Positions 32,395 through 44,291 are shown, counted from the stretch's first letter. The stretch: 64,000 nucleotides of DNA from Persicaria tinctoria (GCA_037127255.1 JBANSL010000018.1:10637175-10701174), one strand, 5' to 3'. The notes: generated by a model not told the origin, from the sequence alone. A program made the numbers and translations.

Positions 32395-35300
32395 TTCTAT
32401 GAATAGTCTAAACATCTTAGTCTGGAACGTTTTCGGAGCGGCAAGCAATGGTTTTCTGAACTCCATCTGCGGGCTCGTAAGTCTGTATGCCCCAAAGGTG
32501 GTTGTTTTGGTCGAACCTCGCATTAGTGGGGTGTCCGCGGATAGAGTTTGATCAAGAATAGGCTTCGACGGGTGTAGAAGAGTGGAAGCCGAAGGTTTCT
32601 CGGGAGGAATATGGTTACTTTGGCGAGCCTCGGATGTAACAGTCACGATCCTCGACCTGAATCCACAAAACATCACTGCGGAGATCGAACGAGTTGGGGA
32701 GGAATAGTGGGTGTGGTCGGCAATTTATGTTGCGCCAGTGCCGACCCGTCGCTTGGAACTATGGCAATCGCTAGAGGAATTTGCGCTGAAAAATGGGAAG
32801 TCGTGGCTGCTTGCGGGTGATTTCAATGCTACTATTGGACCGAAAGAGAGGTCAAGCTCCTCGGTTGGGTTGAACAGGGAATCAGGCAGATTCAGGCAGC
32901 ACATTGATGAGCTCCAACTAGTGGACTTGGGTTTCACAGGGGTCCCGTACACATGGAACCACGGGAGGTCGGCGTGGAATAGGAAGTCTGCGAGGCTTGA
33001 CAGGGCCTTATGTAATGCAGATTGGAAGCTGAGATTTTCGGATGCGAATGTCCGGCATCTGATGGCTCCGCATTCGGATCACTTGCCGATCTTAGTCCGA
33101 GTTCATGGCCACAATCCGGAGATAGGGAGAGACAGGCCATTTCGCTTTCAAGCGGCTTGGATGCTCCACGAGAACTTCAGAGATTTCATGGATTCCCAAT
33201 GGTGTAAGACAGTGGAGATGAGTGCAGCGCTGAAACAGCTTACGGACGAGTTGCTTTGCTGGAATTGAGAGGTTTATGGGAACATATTTCGGAAGAAGAG
33301 GCAACTGTGGGGCCGGCTGGAGGGTATCCAACAGAAGCTCACTTCCAATCCCTCCATGCACTATTTCGATCTAGAAATGAGGGTCTTTGAGGAGCTGCAG
33401 GAGGTGTTAGCATATGAGCAGGCTCTTTGGTTCCAAAAATCTAGAGAAAACTTCTTGATCAATGGGGATAGAAACACCAACTATTACCATCTTTCAACAA
33501 TTATAAGAAGAAGAGCAAACCGCACCACTGCGTTGCGAGATGTGAATGGGGAATTTATTACTGAGCCTTTGGTAATTCAAAATACGGTCTTCAATTTCTT
33601 CAAGGCTTTGTACACGGCGGACCAAGCATCAATCACTGCGACAGCCTCGTCTGTTAGCACTGCTTTTCCGCCTCTACTAGAGGGTAATAGAGCGTTACTG
33701 GAACTGCCTTTTGAGGCCAAGGAAGTATGGGATGCGCTGAAACAAATGGGGCCTTATAAGGCTCCGGGGCCGGATGGGTATCCTGCGATATTCTACCAAC
33801 GGAATTGGTCTCTTGTCGGTCCACAAGTCACTGAAACGGTGCTTCGCATGCTCAACGAGAAATCCTTCCCGCAGGGCGTCTGCGATGCTCTCATGGTTCT
33901 CATTTCGAAGATACCCACCCCTTTGCTCCCATCACAGTTCCGGCCAATATCCCTTCTCAATGTGCTCTACAAAATTGCTTCAAAGATGATTGTTAGTCGG
34001 CTTAAGGGAGTGCTTCCGGAGCTGATAGCCCCGACCCAAGCAAGTTTTGTGCCCGGAAGGCATATTATTGATAATGTGGTGATAATCCAGGAGGTGCTTC
34101 ACTCGATGGCCGAGAGACGCCAAAGGAAATGGATGATGATAAATATCGAATTGGAGAAGGCGTATGATAGGGTTCGATGGGATTTCCTCCACGAGACTCT
34201 CATTGAAGCCGGGCTGCTAATTCATTTAACGGAAGTGATAATGAAGAGCCAGACTAGCGGAATGGTTGAGCTGCTATGGAATGGGGACAAAACCAAGGGG
34301 TTTAATGCCTCTCGAGGAATCCGCCAAGGGGATCCTCTATCGCCTTACTTGTTTGTGCTTTGCTTGGAGCGTCTCTCACACAGTATTGAGGGTGCGGTTC
34401 ATGAAGGTAGCTGGAAGCCGGTGAGAGTGGGGGAAGTGTCGCTTTCACATGTTTTCTTCGCGGATGATCTTGTTCTACTTGCTGAGGCCACATCGGAGCA
34501 AAGCCAGCTGATCAAGCATAAACTTGAAGAGTTCTGCGCCCGATCTGGAGAGAAGGTAAATTATCACAAAAGCAGTATTTTATTTTCAAGAAATGTGGAG
34601 AGTGAGGCTAAACGGCAGATTAGCCAAGACCTAGGAATTTCCGTGTCAACTGAATTCGGCAACTATCTCGGGGTTCCTACGTCTTGTGGCCGAATGACGG
34701 CAGAGCGGTATAACTTTTTGTTGGAAAAAGTAACTTCGAAGCTCCAGGGATGGAAAGCTAAAACATTGTCCTTTGCGGGGAGAGTCACGTTGGCCAACTC
34801 TGTCCTTACGAGCCTGCCGTTACATGTTATGCAGTCTACTTTTGTGCCTAGAACGATTTGCGACGCTATTGATCAAAAGGTGAGAAGTTTCATTTGGGGC
34901 TCCTCTAATGAAAAAAGGAAGATCCACCTGCTCCATAGAGACGTGATTACAAAATCGAAGGCGGAAGGGGGTCTTGGCATTCGGCCAATGAAGGCAACCA
35001 ACCAGGCAGTGTTGGGCAAACTAAGCTGTAGGCTGTTACAGAACCCGACTAGCCTCTAGAGCCGTGTGATCAGGAGTAAGTACTGCAATGGTCAACTAGA
35101 TGTTGATATGTTCGAAAGAAAGGCGAGAGGATCTAGAACTTGGAGAGCGCTACTGCACGGGGCTGAATTGCTTATCCCTAATCTCCGATCGGTAATTGGC
35201 AATGGTAACTCGACGCTTTTCTGGTTGCATCCATGGCTTGGAGAGAGACCCTTGATTGATATTGCATCCGCAGATATCCCGGATGAGATCTGTGGTGCCA

Positions 35301-36499
35301 CGGTGGCTGAGATGTGGCAGGGAAATGCTTGGGATTGGGAGTTGCTCGCTCAGTACCTTCCAACAGAGACGAGATTGAGACTGCAATCGGTTCAGGTGCG
35401 GAGAGATGCTCATGTCATGGACAAACTGGTGTGGGAACTATTGCCGTTGGGTGAGTACTCAACCAAGACTGCCCTAAAGTTTTTAAGGGGTAACCCGGGT
35501 AGCGAACAACAGGAAGGGCGTTGGCGTCAGGTGTGGAGGTTGCCAACCCAGCAAAGGGTCCGCTCCTTCGTCTTCCTGGCAGCACACGACGCCTTCTTAT
35601 CAAACCATACAAAAGTCCGACGACATTTGGCCACTTCAGGCCTATGCCTGCGGTGTCCGGAGATGGAAACAGGACTTCATCTTCTTCGAAATTGCCAAGC
35701 AGTTAGAGAGGAGTGGATCAAGTGACAGGGAGGACAGAGGTCTAGTGGGATCTTTGAAGAGGATGACAGTAAACGGTGGATCTTTAATAACATAAGGAAG
35801 GGGGGTCGAAAGGCTGTCTCTTTCGCAAATATGCTATGGCTGATTTGGAAGGCTAGGAACCGATTAGTGCATGACCAGAGGGACGAGCTACAGGGTATGC
35901 CATTTATAGTTGCAGACTTTACGAGCAACTACTTTGTGGCCATTCACAACACCGAGCTACCACGAGGACCCCCGGGGGAGGGGGTTAAGGGGAAGACTGT
36001 GTGGGATGCTCCCCCGAATGGGTGGCTCAAGATGAACGTGGATGGATCGGCAAAAGGGGATCCTGGGCCGGCCGACGGTGGGGGTGTCCTGCGCGATCAG
36101 GAAGGCAGGTTCTCAAGGGCTTTCACCTTTGGTGGGATTATCTGCTCAGCCCAGAGAGCGGAAATCCAGGCAATCTGGCATGGGCTACTGATGGGCAAAG
36201 ACTTGGGTGTCCCTAAGCTTATCGTCGAATCAGATTCAGCTATGGTTTGTGAAGCATTAACCAAGCAAGGGGAAGGAACAAACCCGGATTTCTACTTGGT
36301 TAGGGAATGTCGCCAGATGATAGCTCTGCAGGGATGGGAAGTACAAATCCGCTGGGTACGACGACAGGCTAAAAAGGTAGCGGATCTCTTGGCCCAGTGG
36401 TCGGTCATGCTAACCTCTAGTTTCGCGGAGTATATGGAGCCGCCTAGTTGCATTCTGTCATGCTTAGTGTCCGAACAGTTTGTTCTTGCTACTGAATGA
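32395..36499 (+). pseudogene. LINE ORF2: endonuclease, reverse transcriptase, RNase H
   Basis: One frame throughout. Endonuclease: SLNILVWNVFGAAS, LLAGDFNATIGPKERSS, ARLDRALCN, HSDHLPILV. RT: YKAPGPDGYPAIFYQ, FRPISLLNVLYK, MINIELEKAYDRVRWD, GIRQGDPLSPYLFVL and FFADDLVLL. Then a zf-RVT region (RVRSFVFLAAHDAF, CLRCPEMETGLHLLRNC) and RNase H (MNVDGSAKGDPG, ESDSAMV, ADLLAQW) ending at 36497-36499. In-frame stops: TGA 32549, TAG 32705, TGA 33266, TAG 35057, TGA 35723. No frameshift is needed. In INIELEKAYD, Glu replaces the first catalytic Asp of the usual LDMxKAYD. Confidence 0.92.
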
Positions 36500-36569
36500 T
36501 TTTAATAAAACTCATTAGGCTGCTTTAGCCTACTTTCGAATCAAAAAAAAAAAGATATTGTATTATTTA

Positions 36570-36573
<4 letters not shown>

Positions 36574-36634
<61 letters not shown>
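36574..36634. repeat. (TTA)n microsatellite beside the LINE tail
   Basis: About 20 TTA units directly after the right target duplication, which itself ends in tattatt; it probably grew from that motif. Confidence 0.9.
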
Positions 36635-36635
<1 letters not shown>

Positions 36636-36639
36636 GTGA

Positions 36640-37909
36640 GTAGTAACCTAGCAGATAAGCTAAGTGAGGTTCCATCTTAAAACCAATTATCAATAGAAGA
36701 AGTAGTACAATAGCTTATATACTAAGACTTGTTTGTTCATATTATCAATGTGGAACTCTTTTGGTCTCACATCCATTCTCAACAGAGAGGAAATTTATCC
36801 CTAACTTATGGCATATTAGGGTGGCTGAAGCCCTTTTAATAGGGAATAAAATAAAATTTATGTATTTTTTATATAATTTTACTAATTTTAGGATTAAAAG
36901 GGTACAAAGAGTAATAAATAAAAAAGTTTGTTTAACTTAGTTAGACTATCTACAACAACTTATCCAAAATTTCTAAAAAATGAGAAACAACATACATATT
37001 CTTCATATTATTTTTGTTTCAACTCCAAAACCTTGTCTATTTGGAAGATTGGGAAAATCATTTAGTTATGAAAAATGTTGTAGATTTGAGTAAAACTCTC
37101 TATTTTTTCCGTTGCTTCCTCATTTTTGAGAATGAGATGAGAAATCGGTTAAATAAAAGAATTCTATAAAGTTTTCAAAATCTTCAAAATAGCAAATCAG
37201 TTGGAGAATAAATTATTTAAAACAAGAGATCATTGGTTTTAAAATTTAAACCCTTCTGACTTCATTTTTTGATATTTTTCTTTTCTTTATTTTATGCAGT
37301 CTACTTTAATCACAATTTTTTTAAAAAATATATATATATATATATTTAGGAAAAATATATATTTTTACATATAGATATACGGATATACCCACAAAAAAAA
37401 TCTGAAAAAAATAAAATAAAAAAGCCCCCATTAAAGAAACTCTTAGATCCGCCGTATGTTATGTAATTTGTATGAATATTGAATTCAAATGTTGTGGATT
37501 TGAAGTGGTTTTTAATTAGTAGGGTGTTGCCAAATGCCAACCCGCCCTTAAAATTTAATATAGGGAAGTTGGCAATCAATAGGGTACCTACTTTAAAACA
37601 CTTGATCCTATAATCAATTTATCCAACGCGCAACAACCCTTTGGAAATCCACACTCCCCCGTCATACCATTTTTTCCCCATATCATATGGTCCTGTTGTT
37701 CACTGTTTCCTAACTTGTCCACCCCTCTGCCATTTCTGGTCGGCATCAAACTGCACTATCAGCTATTTTTTACAAGTTTTTTGGATTACAAACTTTTCTA
37801 AATCTATTCACTCAAGTATTTTTCGAGCTTTTGATTTTTTATTCAGAAAGTTTTCATCAACTACCTGAGTTAAATTTACCAAATTTCATATTAGCTTATT
37901 AACAATATA
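36640..37909. other. AT-rich spacer without a recognised gene
   Basis: A few short frames only. The stretch 37330-37560 has an interrupted purine/pyrimidine structure; no transposon ends found. Confidence 0.3.
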
Positions 37910-38291
37910 CTCCCTCCGATTCACTATATTTGACGTTTTAACCAAAAGCACAAGAATTTTACGTCAAAAAAAACCAAAAGCACAAGAATTAAGAAATGAT
38001 TGTTGTGTAATTACTCATCAAATTAATGTTGGACCACAAAATCAAATTTACATACATGTTCACACTTGAAATAAGAATTAATTACTAATCAAACATTAAT
38101 TGTTATGTACTCGAGAAGCCACACTTGATCAAATTGCAACAACATTTAATTGGTAATGGAATGTGAAAAGCCTTCTAATTAAATGAGATAGGAATGAATT
38201 GCAGCAACACATTTAACTCTCTTACAAAAACTTCATATAATTTGGAATATGTACCAATGCTAAAACGTCACTTTTTATGGATCGGAGGGAG
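37910..38291. mobile_element. Stowaway-type MITE (382 bp)
   Basis: Left end ctccctccgattcactatat and right end ttttatggatcggagggag, with TA flanks. The caaaagcacaagaatt phrase is directly repeated near the left end. Confidence 0.85.
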
Positions 38292-38719
38292 TATTTAACA
38301 CAAATAATTTATTAAATTTAACTACTTCATCAGTTTCAGCTACTACATCACATCAGTTACTCTTTTAGCAAACATAGCCTTAGTAAGATGATTTAATAAA
38401 TACGGAGTGTCAACTTTGTAAGGTTTAAAATATCTGCACCTTACACACATGTCCAAATTGCACAAAACTAGAAAGGAAATGCTAAGTCCAAAGGATATCG
38501 TCGACAAATGAAAGATTCAACTACATGCCTATTATAGATTGGACAACTCTAAACGCATCGTTTAGCTACTTTATTCGATTAATTCTCTGTATACCCTAGC
38601 CTGTTATATTTTTGGTATGACTTATGAGTGAGTAGTAGTTCAGTTTCAATTAGTTTGGCCCATATCTAGCTATTTTTCCTATTAGACTATGCAGGGATGT
38701 TAACTCAATTTAGGTCTTC

Positions 38720-38850
38720 AATTAATTAGTGGTATATATGCGTTTGAACCATTCCGGAATTACTCACCGGAAAGTACTTGTGGGTAATACTCATAGGTCC
38801 ACGGTTCGAATCCCGGAATGACCGCTCTTTATTTACCAATTCAAGGTATA
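38720..38850 (+). repeat. tRNA-like / SINE-like repeat fragment
   Basis: It contains a good pol III B box (ggttcgaatcc at about 38803), an A-box-like ttaattagtgg about 75 bp earlier, and a possible 8-bp closing stem CATTCCGG / CCGGAATG. The 3' part (gaatgaccgctctttattta and onward) recurs inverted at 40927-40958. The A-to-B spacing is too long for a tRNA gene, so a SINE fragment is likelier. Confidence 0.35.
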
Positions 38851-38959
38851 TATGTGTTTGTCCTGCTGCCCATATCTAGCTAAGTAGTTAGTTTTCCTAA
38901 TTGAAAAAAAGTTTCTATTGTTTTTTTTTACTGGCATTTATATAGCACAGTTTGATAGT

Positions 38960-39330
38960 TGAAACTATGAATGACATGGTCGTTTGGGCTTGCATCGCCT
39001 TATTGTGTGGATCAGTCTCAACTTTGATGACAGAAGTATTGGTTCTCCATTTGAATATTGGGGTTGTCGAAGATTGAAGTTGAGGGAGATATATTGTCTT
39101 ACAGTTATTAAATCAATCAAAGGGATTTGAAAGTGCCCTTGAAGATTGAATTAGTTATTCATGATGCTCTTGCTCCACTCTTTTATTCTACATCTTGCAC
39201 TCATGTGTTAGGTGAAGTCAACCAAGTGACGAACAAAGCGGCATATATATCTTCATGTGTTGAAAGACTATGAGTCGATTGTTTTTTATCCAGATTTTCT
39301 TACTTTCGTCTGAAATGACGCTATTGAACA
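38960..39330 (+). pseudogene. Degraded LINE RNase H remnant, plus strand
   Basis: Separated frames read IEVEGDILSY, then CVLGEVNQVTNKAAYISS, which match the RNase H core (IEVEGDS) and its C terminus (HVFREANQVADxLAH) in plant LINEs. Many stops and shifts; the oldest LINE piece in the window. Confidence 0.6.
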
Positions 39331-39455
39331 ATGGATCAATAGAGTTTCATCTCATCCAAATTCCTCTCTTGTTTTTTAAAAAATGAATGTCATGGTCCAC
39401 TGCCATAAGTTGTTTATTAAATATGGGAGAAATTGGTACATTTTATAATTGACAC

Positions 39456-39698
39456 TTTTTTTTAAGCAAGACAAAAATTCAGTTCCCTAGACAAGCCTAG
39501 AGAAAACGAGAGACCGGACAAGCCGGTAGATGGACTAACCATCGTTTACAACTGGAAGCAAATTACAGAAGCAAATAACTGAAACAAATGACATAAAGGA
39601 AATTACAGAAGCAAATTACAGAAGCCATCCTACATTGAAAATCACAAGCCAAATAGAAACGAAAGATCGGTCAAAGCGACGACGCACACAGAGAACTC
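39456..39698 (-). mobile_element. 5'-truncated LINE 3' tail with perfect target duplication
   Basis: A T-run at 39456-39463 is the minus-strand poly(A) tail. The 243-bp insert is flanked by a perfect 15-bp repeat, ttttataattgacac, at 39441-39455 and 39699-39713. The body contains three copies of gaagcaaattacag/gaagcaaataactg-type phrases. It is 3' UTR only. Confidence 0.92.
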
Positions 39699-40001
39699 TT
39701 TTATAATTGACACTTGAAACCAAATTGCAGTGAAAAAAATGAGTTTTTTTTTTGACAGTGAACAAGAAGAATATCGACAAAGCGATTTTGAAGTCATCAT
39801 TTTTTGTTACAGTGAGAAAAATGAGTTGAGGTGGTTACTTCTTGCCTGCTTGAATTGTCTTTCTCATGCATTAATATACCAAAGTATTTTTGTTTTTTGT
39901 TTTTTTTTTTTGTTTTTTTTTTTATTTCATTTTTCAACATAGTTGTTATAGCTATAATTTTATTTGGATGGGATGAGCATCATGAGCAATTGTGGGGGTG
40001 G

Positions 40002-40710
40002 TTTTTTTTTTTTGAGGCAAAATCAACTCTTAATTAATTAAATCAGCAAACAACAATTGTTCAACATTTAAAGAGCATCCAGCAGCAATTTCTGTAACAT
40101 AACCCGTCTCTGGCCTTTGCCCAGCCATGGCGTGTGCTACCCGGTTAGCCATCCTTCGCACCCATGACCAACAGCACTCGACAAACACTCTCGCTTCCTT
40201 CCGAATTCCTTGAAGGAGGCACCCCAGCTCACCTCGAATCTCTTTTTCCTGTATAATTTTAAAATTCAGTGGTTGACAGTCGCCTTCAAAAATGACGTGG
40301 GTGATACCAGCTTCAGCTGTCTTCCTCATCGCCCATAGCAACGCCTCGGCTTCGGCTAGCTCGACATCCTCAATTGGCCTGATTCTCTTTGCCCCCATTA
40401 GACATACTTCTCCCTTCTCATCCCTGCCCACAAACCCAACTCCGCACCCATTCCGTTCATGGATCGAGGCGTCATAGTTAACTTTGATCCTATCTCGGTC
40501 TGGTTTCACCCACTTCCCATGGTCCGACCCTCCCTCCTTTGCTCCTGCCTCCGACCTTGATGCACCCTCCTTTGTGAACTCAGCCCATACCGAAACCGCC
40601 CTCTCCTCCACTTGATGTGGATCGATCATCTCACCCTCAAAAATCCTTTGATTCCTAGCTTTCCAAATCTCCCACATAGAGGTTTCAGTTTTTGAAAATT
40701 TAGCCAACAT
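40002..40710 (-). mobile_element. 5'-truncated LINE: intact RNase H end
   Basis: A T12 run at 40002-40013 marks the poly(A) tail. The minus-strand frame 40710-40030 encodes 226 residues without a stop: EIWKARNQRIFEG, RIKVNYDASIHERNGCGVGF (first Asp of RNase H), ELAEAEALLWAM (Glu), FEGDCQPLN (Asp) and WVRRMANRVAHAMAG. This is the LINE ORF2 C terminus (RVT_3-type RNase H). The open frame shows it is young or under some constraint. Target duplication not resolved. Confidence 0.85.
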
Positions 40711-41423
40711 TTAATTGTATAACTTTCACCCGGGTGTGTTTACAGTTTACACAGAACAGATCCGACCCGACTTGAGATATCCAACCCACTTACCCGAATT
40801 CAAACCCAATCTAGAAATCTAGTGTCATGCACAACTCGAACCCGAACTCAACCCATTTTGAGTCTTTGACCCAATGTCATTGAGCCGAACACAGACAAAC
40901 CTAACCCAACTCATATCCGATCTTTACCTTGAATTGGTAAATAGAGAGCCGCCATTCCGACTCATCTTTGCAATCGTCATAATTTTTTAATTTTTAAACA
41001 CACCGATAACGTAAATTACATGACTTAACTATTGTTTTGCCACTTCTTTCCCTTGCTTTTGATCTCTTTCTTTATGATACAGAGGTAACAGTCTAACAGA
41101 GCCCATTTTTCTGGATTTCTTTCTTTTATAATTTTCCTTATATTTTCTAAGCTACCGTACCATTCATCTAAAATTAGTGATTTTTCATTCAATTTATTTT
41201 GTCATACTCATAAGCGTCCAAACGAACCTTAACACCAATTGGACCAAAAAATGTAAGGCAGATTGGACCACAAATGCAAGGCCCATTAGACCAAAACCAT
41301 TCCTTTAGAACCAAAAATAGAAACCAAAAGCATCACTGTAACACACCCTAGTGTCCCCCGCTTTCTGGGAGTCGAATTGTACGCACCCTCTTGCAAGAGT
41401 ACTAAACTAATTGCATTGGACGG
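40711..41423. other. Spacer downstream of BCAT copy C
   Basis: No gene seen. 40927-40958 is an inverted copy of the SINE-like 3' part at about 38816-38848 (shared atttaccaattcaaggta). Confidence 0.45.
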
Positions 41424-43793
41424 CTATATCTCAACAACCCATCCCTTCCTGTCTTCTATAGCGCCATTCTGAATCCCTACGAGCATCGTCCGCACCTTGT
41501 TGCATACCGACTTCTCCCCTGTCTCGTACTTAACCCTGCACATTCATCATCACAAATGACATGAATCATCCTCCCATCAGTTAGCAATGTATCAGTTATT
41601 GAAGGAGTTGTGAAGATCTATATACATACCTCTTCTCACCAAACGTTACACTGCCTACTGGAGCTACGACAACAGCTGTCCCGGTACAGAAAACTTCATC
41701 AGCCTCCATCAGCTCCTCCACCGGGATCAAGCGCTCTTCCACCTGAAACCCGGTTTCAAGTCAGTTAATGAGTTATTTTCTAGTGCAGTTAGAGAGTTAT
41801 GGTCTTCACCTTGTAACCAAGATCATGAGCGAGTTCTGCAACGCTTTTTCGAGTGATACCTGGAAGAATGGTGCCACTTGTTGCCGGAGTAGAGGTCTTG
41901 CCATCCTGCACAAAACATGCCAGAGATTTGAACATCAAATTCGCCTTCCTAAAAATCTGAAAACACAAAGGAAATCATAACACACCTTTACTATGAAAAC
42001 ATTGCAAGCTGAAACCTCCTCAATGTACTTATGATGCACTGAATCAAGGTACAGTACATCAGAAAACCCCTTGCTCTTCGCTCTAATCAGCGGTTTCAAA
42101 GCCTGCAAGTTGTAACAATACATAACTTTCAACTTCATAGGATGGAAGGAAACGCCTGATTGCAGAAGGTATTGCTTACCGGGGCGTAATTGCAGATAGT
42201 TTTGACACCTCCAACGCCACCACGAGCAGCGCGGTCAAATTCATCCTCAACATACAAGTTCAGAGGACCTGCTCCCTCCTGAATGTATCAGAATTGAAAC
42301 TACTTTAGTCTGCAAATTCATCCAATCAAGTTTATGAGCTAAATGGAGAGAATTCTCGCCTTGAAGTAGTTGCCAACCGGGCAGGCATAGACGAGAAATG
42401 TGTACTCAGGAGAGGGAGCCACGCCTAGAATAGGACCAGTTCCGAGCAGTAGAGGTCTAATGTAAAGAGACCCTTTCCCAGTGGGAGGAATCTGCACACA
42501 AAAATGCATCGACGAGATGGAAACAAATCTCATGGAACTCAACAGAAGAGTGTAATTCTAAGAATATCTACCCAGCGTTTGTTGGCTAGAACCGTCTGCT
42601 TCACAGCATCGATAAATTGCTCAATGGAAGGGGAGGGCATGCACACTCTTTCAGCACCTGTCTTCATTCTGATGGCATTCTGATCAGGCCGAAAGAGAAA
42701 AACCCGTCCATCTTCTGTTCTGTATGCCTTCATTCCCTCAAACAGGCCCTATCATCAATTCCGTAGAGGATATTATTAGCCACAACCTGTCCAGATTGAT
42801 AGATAGTGATCAAATTAAAGTATGACAGACCTGGCCATAGTTTAGAACAGCAGCTGCAGGATTAAGTGCAATGTTTCCATATCGACAAAGTTGGCCGTCC
42901 TTGAAATTCATATCTTGGGAGCATTTCATGGTGTACATGAAATCGGTTTGGACAGCCGAAAACCCAAGGTTCTCCCAGTCAACGTCGGGGCATTCTTCAT
43001 CACTAACAGCACTACACCCATGTTTATATAATAAGCAACAAAGGGAGTGAGCAATTCCAAGTAACAAAGCCAGTTTACCTGTAAGCAGGCGATTTAGTTA
43101 CTAGCTGTTGAGCGGAAGCAGTTTGGGTTGCGAGGCAATGGTGATTTACACCCTGCAGATAGATACACCCCTTGTTAAACAGGTGTTCAATCCTCCATGA
43201 CTATACTAGAAATTATGATTCCAGATTTTTATCCACATTACTCAATCTTGCCAACAAAATCTATGAAAGATATTTGACATCTTCGCCAATTTTATCCCCA
43301 ATTCAAGATTCAATTAATTGTTCTTTGTAGAATCAGCTGTGCAGTTGAGTTAAGAGTTTCAATTGATTTAAAACTCTATCTAATAAAGATACATTCTTGA
43401 ACCTGCAAACCAATTTGTGGCCAAAATACTTAATGCATTCAACTAGGCACCACATTTACAACCACAACCCACCAAGATTTTCTGCAAGTTGCGTTCTAAT
43501 TAGGCAAACAGAAAATTACTGGCTTTCTTTTTTCTTATTTAAGAATCGAAAAAAGAAAGCGAGTAATTTGGGTGAAATTAAGTAAACCACTGCCAATCTT
43601 TCTCAAAATGAATCAACAATTGAACCTCCTTAAAGAGGCAAGATTCGATTTTTAACACTGACAGTAAATTAATAGACGGCAAGAAAATAAAATGTAGAAG
43701 AACAATTTGGCTCTTTAATGCCTTGTGACATGAATGGAGGAAAAGGAGAGGAAGGCGAACCTTAAACGACGGAGAAATGGTGTCACTCAACAT
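41424..43793 (-). CDS. Branched-chain aminotransferase copy C (complete, 10 exons, about 377 aa)
   Basis: Exons: 43793-43761, 43152-43079, 43011-42831, 42748-42572, 42491-42360, 42278-42180, 42102-41986, 41905-41810, 41742-41630, 41535-41424 (stop TAG). Lengths match copy B exon by exon from exon 4 on; exon 3 is 6 bp longer. It keeps [22 protein letters not shown], the PLP lysine in [11 protein letters not shown] (about K225), [18 protein letters not shown] and [14 protein letters not shown], so it looks catalytically normal. The first ATG (43793) gives a short [11 protein letters not shown] leader, without the basic presequence of copies A and B; the upstream frame is open to a GTG at 43823 but has no ATG. 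A cytosolic product or non-AUG initiation is possible. Intron 5 uses a GC donor (AAG|GCGAGA). Confidence 0.94.
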
Positions 43794-43965
43794 CGTCGAT
43801 CCCCGAACCGCTTCAGAAATCACGAGATGGGAAGAAAGTGTTGTTTCGCACTCTGATTTAAGAAATCGCGATCGGAACTGAAAGAGGGTTTTTTTTGTTG
43901 TTGTCGTTGTTAGGAAACGAGGAAGATGAGAAATGGAATTGTCGTAGAGTGCCTAATGGCGCCCA

Positions 43966-43971
43966 TTTATA
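43966..43971 (-). promoter_or_regulatory. TATA box of BCAT copy C
   Basis: The minus strand reads CCTATAAATGGGCGCC about 173 bp upstream of the ATG. The first base of the neighbouring LTR (44021) is only about 50 bp further upstream. Confidence 0.6.
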
Positions 43972-44020
43972 GGGAGGAGTGATTCGGCCTTTTTTTTTAT
44001 GGAAAATGAAAATAAAATTT

Positions 44021-44197
44021 TGTTGTAATATTATTATCACGTGGATGTACAAGATATACACTTTACTTAGATAGATTTATCTTATACTTGGAGATTAAGG
44101 ATATAACTCCTATATATATTGTATTGGTGGATACCACACAAGCTATTATCAGTTAAATACAATCACATATTCCCCTCTCTTTCTTAGCCAGTTTACA
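44021..44197 (+). repeat. 5' LTR (177 bp)
   Basis: TG...CA bounded, with a cctatatatattg TATA-like stretch near 44108. It lies head to head with the BCAT copy C promoter. Confidence 0.85.
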
Positions 44198-44291
44198 ATA
44201 CGTCCCTAATTTCGTCTCCATTGAACCCTCCTCTTTCTCATGATTCTCTGCGATCGATGATCAGTTTGCAAATTCTCGCCTGCAATCAAAG

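Larger units (their letters stand above)
30485..36552 (+). mobile_element. Full-length L1-type LINE with target-site duplication
   Basis: Flanked by a 15-bp duplication with one mismatch, agatactgtattatt (30470-30484) and agatattgtattatt (36553-36567). The 3' end has an aataaa signal near 36504 and an A-tail at 36543-36553. It carries ORF1 (RNA-binding) and ORF2 (EN-RT-RNase H), both in single frames broken only by point stop codons. The 5' leader is only about 49 bases. It inserted 64 bp after the Helitron terminus at 30420. Confidence 0.92.

Noticed and set aside
38728..38830. tRNA gene
   Set aside because: A B box is present but the A-to-B distance is about 75 bp and no T-stem or cloverleaf forms.
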